Source of the DNA: Thermoproteota archaeon
Lineage (GTDB): Archaea > Thermoproteota > Bathyarchaeia > RBG-16-48-13 > GCA-020355125
Direction of reading: 5' to 3'
Assembly: GCA_030837285.1 (NCBI GenBank)
Contig: JAUPKU010000021.1
Coordinates: 1 to 33,914, forward strand
Length of the DNA stretch: 33,914 nt
The translations under genes and the position numbers were made by a program. Below, one piece after another: positions 32,595-33,914 of this stretch. The first letter of the stretch is position 1. Each line of letters opens with the position of its first letter. A model generated the notes under the pieces. The model had not been told where the DNA came from. It saw only the letters and a program-made list of their open reading frames with translations, and ran no database searches.

Positions 32595-33506
32595 ATGAAA
32601 TTAGGTTGTGTATCATGGGTATATAGGAGCGCCAAACCAAGCCCTCCCTTTGACGATGGCATCAAAGCTATAAGCCAAATGGGCTTTAAAGCAACAAGCC
32701 TATGGGCAAGTCAGCCTAAGATACTTGACGAATACTATACCAACAATACAGTCAAAGAGCTTAGAGAACTTTTAGAATCTTTGGGATTGAAAATTCTAGA
32801 GTTTACGTCCATTAATTTTGCTTTGGCAAGTCTAGATAGCGAGGAAAGCAAACGAGGATGGGCAATTTACCAAAAAGCAGTGGAAGTCGCAAAGAACCTC
32901 GGAACGGGCATTATCAACATTTTAGGCCATTATCCACCAGTAGGACTCAGTATGATGGATTACACTCGCCTCTGGACAGGACCTGTTTTCAAGGCTAAGA
33001 TGCCCGAGAACCCTGATTTCTGGAAGAATTTATGGGAGAGTTACGTTAGCGTTATAGGAAGATGTGCCGATTATGCGGCTGAGAATGGGCTTCGTGTCAC
33101 ACTGGAACCTCATCCTTTCATGATCGTCAGCAATAGTGATGCTTTGCTTAGGCTAATTGAAGCTGTAAGATCGGATTCGCTGGGCTTAACCTTTGACACT
33201 GCTCTCTCTAAGTCAGCAGATGAAATATCTGAGATAGTGATTCTAAAGATGGGTAGACGGATTTTCAATGTACATATCTCAGATAATCTGGGCAACATTG
33301 CAAGTCCGTTGCACCTCACACCTGGTAGAGGAAATATTTACTGGGAAGGGGTACTGAAGACTCTGAAGACAATTGGCTATGATGGCTTCTTGGAATTGGA
33401 GTTAACGCATATGATTAATGATGAAGAGACGTTCAGAGAAGAGAATCAGAGGGAAATCGATTACATGAAAGATGCGGGAAAACGAGTAGGAATCCCTATA
33501 GAATAG
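32595..33506 (+). CDS. sugar isomerase/epimerase-like TIM-barrel protein
   Basis: A 303-residue TIM-barrel protein of the AP-endonuclease-2/xylose-isomerase-like superfamily. It has MKLGCVSWVYRS at the first strand, ENGLRVTLEPHPF with the metal-binding glutamate, LTFDTALS, FNVHISDN with a metal-binding histidine, HLTPGRGNIYW and FLELELTH. These correspond to the E-x-H, D/H and E metal ligands of the family. Known members isomerise or epimerise sugars and inositols or dehydrate inosose; the substrate here is not readable. ATG 32595 follows CAGAGG; a TATA-like TTTTTAAATA lies near 32549-32558. Confidence 0.85.
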   Translation: MKLGCVSWVYRSAKPSPPFDDGIKAISQMGFKATSLWASQPKILDEYYTNNTVKELRELLESLGLKILEFTSINFALASLDSEESKRGWAIYQKAVEVAKNLGTGIINILGHYPPVGLSMMDYTRLWTGPVFKAKMPENPDFWKNLWESYVSVIGRCADYAAENGLRVTLEPHPFMIVSNSDALLRLIEAVRSDSLGLTFDTALSKSADEISEIVILKMGRRIFNVHISDNLGNIASPLHLTPGRGNIYWEGVLKTLKTIGYDGFLELELTHMINDEETFREENQREIDYMKDAGKRVGIPIE

Positions 33507-33842
33507 GTACCTAAAAATCTCTTCAATATTTTTTTACCGCTCATAAGAGACTTTTTTTATTTAAGTTATGTAAGATGTTGATTCAATAATCCTTGTGTAA
33601 CTAGAAAAAGGATTGTGGAAAAAAGCAACAAATTAATTCAAATAACCTTTTTTTAGAATCCTAAACGAAGGTCTGTTAAAATGAATTCTGATTTAGCGTT
33701 TCAATTAAGAAACAAAGCTATTGAATTGAATGATGAGAAATGGGACATTATCAGCGTGTGCTCCTAAAAATTAAACTTCGACTTCTATCTACCCTTTATC
33801 GAAATACCTAAATTAGTTCAAGAAAAATATAATTTAGCGTTG
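33507..33842. other. A/T-rich region downstream of the isomerase gene
   Basis: Holds a T-run near 33527-33533 and another at 33550-33557, which could terminate the isomerase transcript, and a 28-codon frame at 33681-33767 that is described separately. No RNA gene is seen. Confidence 0.45.
33681..33767 (+). CDS. possible 28-residue small peptide
   Basis: ATG 33681 opens MNSDLAFQLRNKAIELNDEK and runs to WDIISVCS before TAA. GAAGGTC lies about 11 bases upstream, a weak match to a ribosome binding site. Composition is protein-like, but 28 residues are too short to judge. It might be a remnant or a true small protein; I do not recognise it. Confidence 0.25.
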   Translation: MNSDLAFQLRNKAIELNDEKWDIISVCS

Positions 33843-33914
33843 ATGGCTTTGTCTGAATTGAAGGTTGGGGACAATGCTCCTGACTTCTCATTACTGAACG
33901 AGTATGGCGTACCA
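33843..33914 (+). CDS. peroxiredoxin, N-terminal fragment (cut by window end)
   Basis: The last 72 bases read MALSELKVGDNAPDFSLLNE before the window ends. G-D-x-A-P-D-F-x-L is the start of AhpC/TSA and Bcp-type peroxiredoxins. The catalytic cysteine would come later. A TATA-like AAATATAAT lies only about 10 bases upstream, so the exact transcript start is unclear. The subclass cannot be determined. Confidence 0.82.
   Translation, partial: MALSELKVGDNAPDFSLLNEYGVP

Noticed and set aside
1-33914. CRISPR arrays, insertion sequences, prophage or integrase genes
   Set aside because: No regularly spaced repeat, no transposase or integrase motif, and no long terminal repeats were seen.

Overview
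This is an archaeal chromosome segment. The diagnostic genes are pelota, an archaeal Hjc resolvase, a family-B DNA polymerase, a 7S SRP RNA with archaeal-style ends, a serine tRNA that seems to carry an intron, coenzyme F420 genes (cofC, cofD), a TtuA/Ncs6-type tRNA thiolase and a ubiquitin-like sulfur carrier. TATA boxes stand about 25 bases before many inferred transcription starts, and TTG and GTG starts are common. The Hjc, winged-helix/membrane protein, COG4880 beta-propeller and PolB arrangement makes me lean to Bathyarchaeia or a close TACK lineage, but that placement is inference. I see no insertion sequence, integrase, phage gene or CRISPR array.

Layout. 1-6.9 kb: a possible C-terminal tail of an upstream gene, an A/C-rich spacer, hjc and a RimI-like acetyltransferase, a winged-helix membrane protein next to an anchored beta-propeller protein, then a DNA polymerase B whose exonuclease motifs are all lost, and a YkgJ-like Cys-cluster protein. 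6.9-10 kb: a NIPSNAP-like protein, tRNA-Ser(GCU) and SRP RNA genes transcribed divergently, a SAMP/MoaD-like protein, a DUF1893 protein and thyX. 10.2-15.8 kb: an iron-sulfur flavoprotein, a cyclase/dehydrogenase pair, pelA and a galactonate-dehydratase-like enzyme preceded by a strikingly structured leader. 16-20.5 kb: a site-2 protease tightly followed by a TtuA-like thiolase, a stand-alone Lrp-type ligand-binding domain, and a thiamine transporter plus a HypE/AIR-synthase-like enzyme behind a TPP riboswitch. 20.6-26.2 kb: an envelope-flavoured block of two GT4 glycosyltransferases, an MFS-like protein and two MscS-related conserved-TM-helix proteins. 26.4-29.3 kb: a divergent HxlR-type regulator and arsM, then an MFS carrier. 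29.4-33.9 kb: an overlapping F420 operon (nitroreductase, cofD, cofC), a RibU-like ECF S component, a sugar-isomerase-like TIM barrel and the first codons of a peroxiredoxin.

Most of the genes are housekeeping and cofactor genes. The items most worth a second look are: the pseudoknot-like RNA leader before the enolase-superfamily gene (15746-15817); the exonuclease-dead but catalytically intact PolB; the Cys-rich HxlR regulator beside arsM with a 9-bp inverted repeat around the promoter; the D-loop insertion in tRNA-Ser; the archaeal TPP riboswitch whose 3' strand contains the ribosome binding site and which also governs a HypE-like enzyme; and a nitroreductase locked into the F420 operon.
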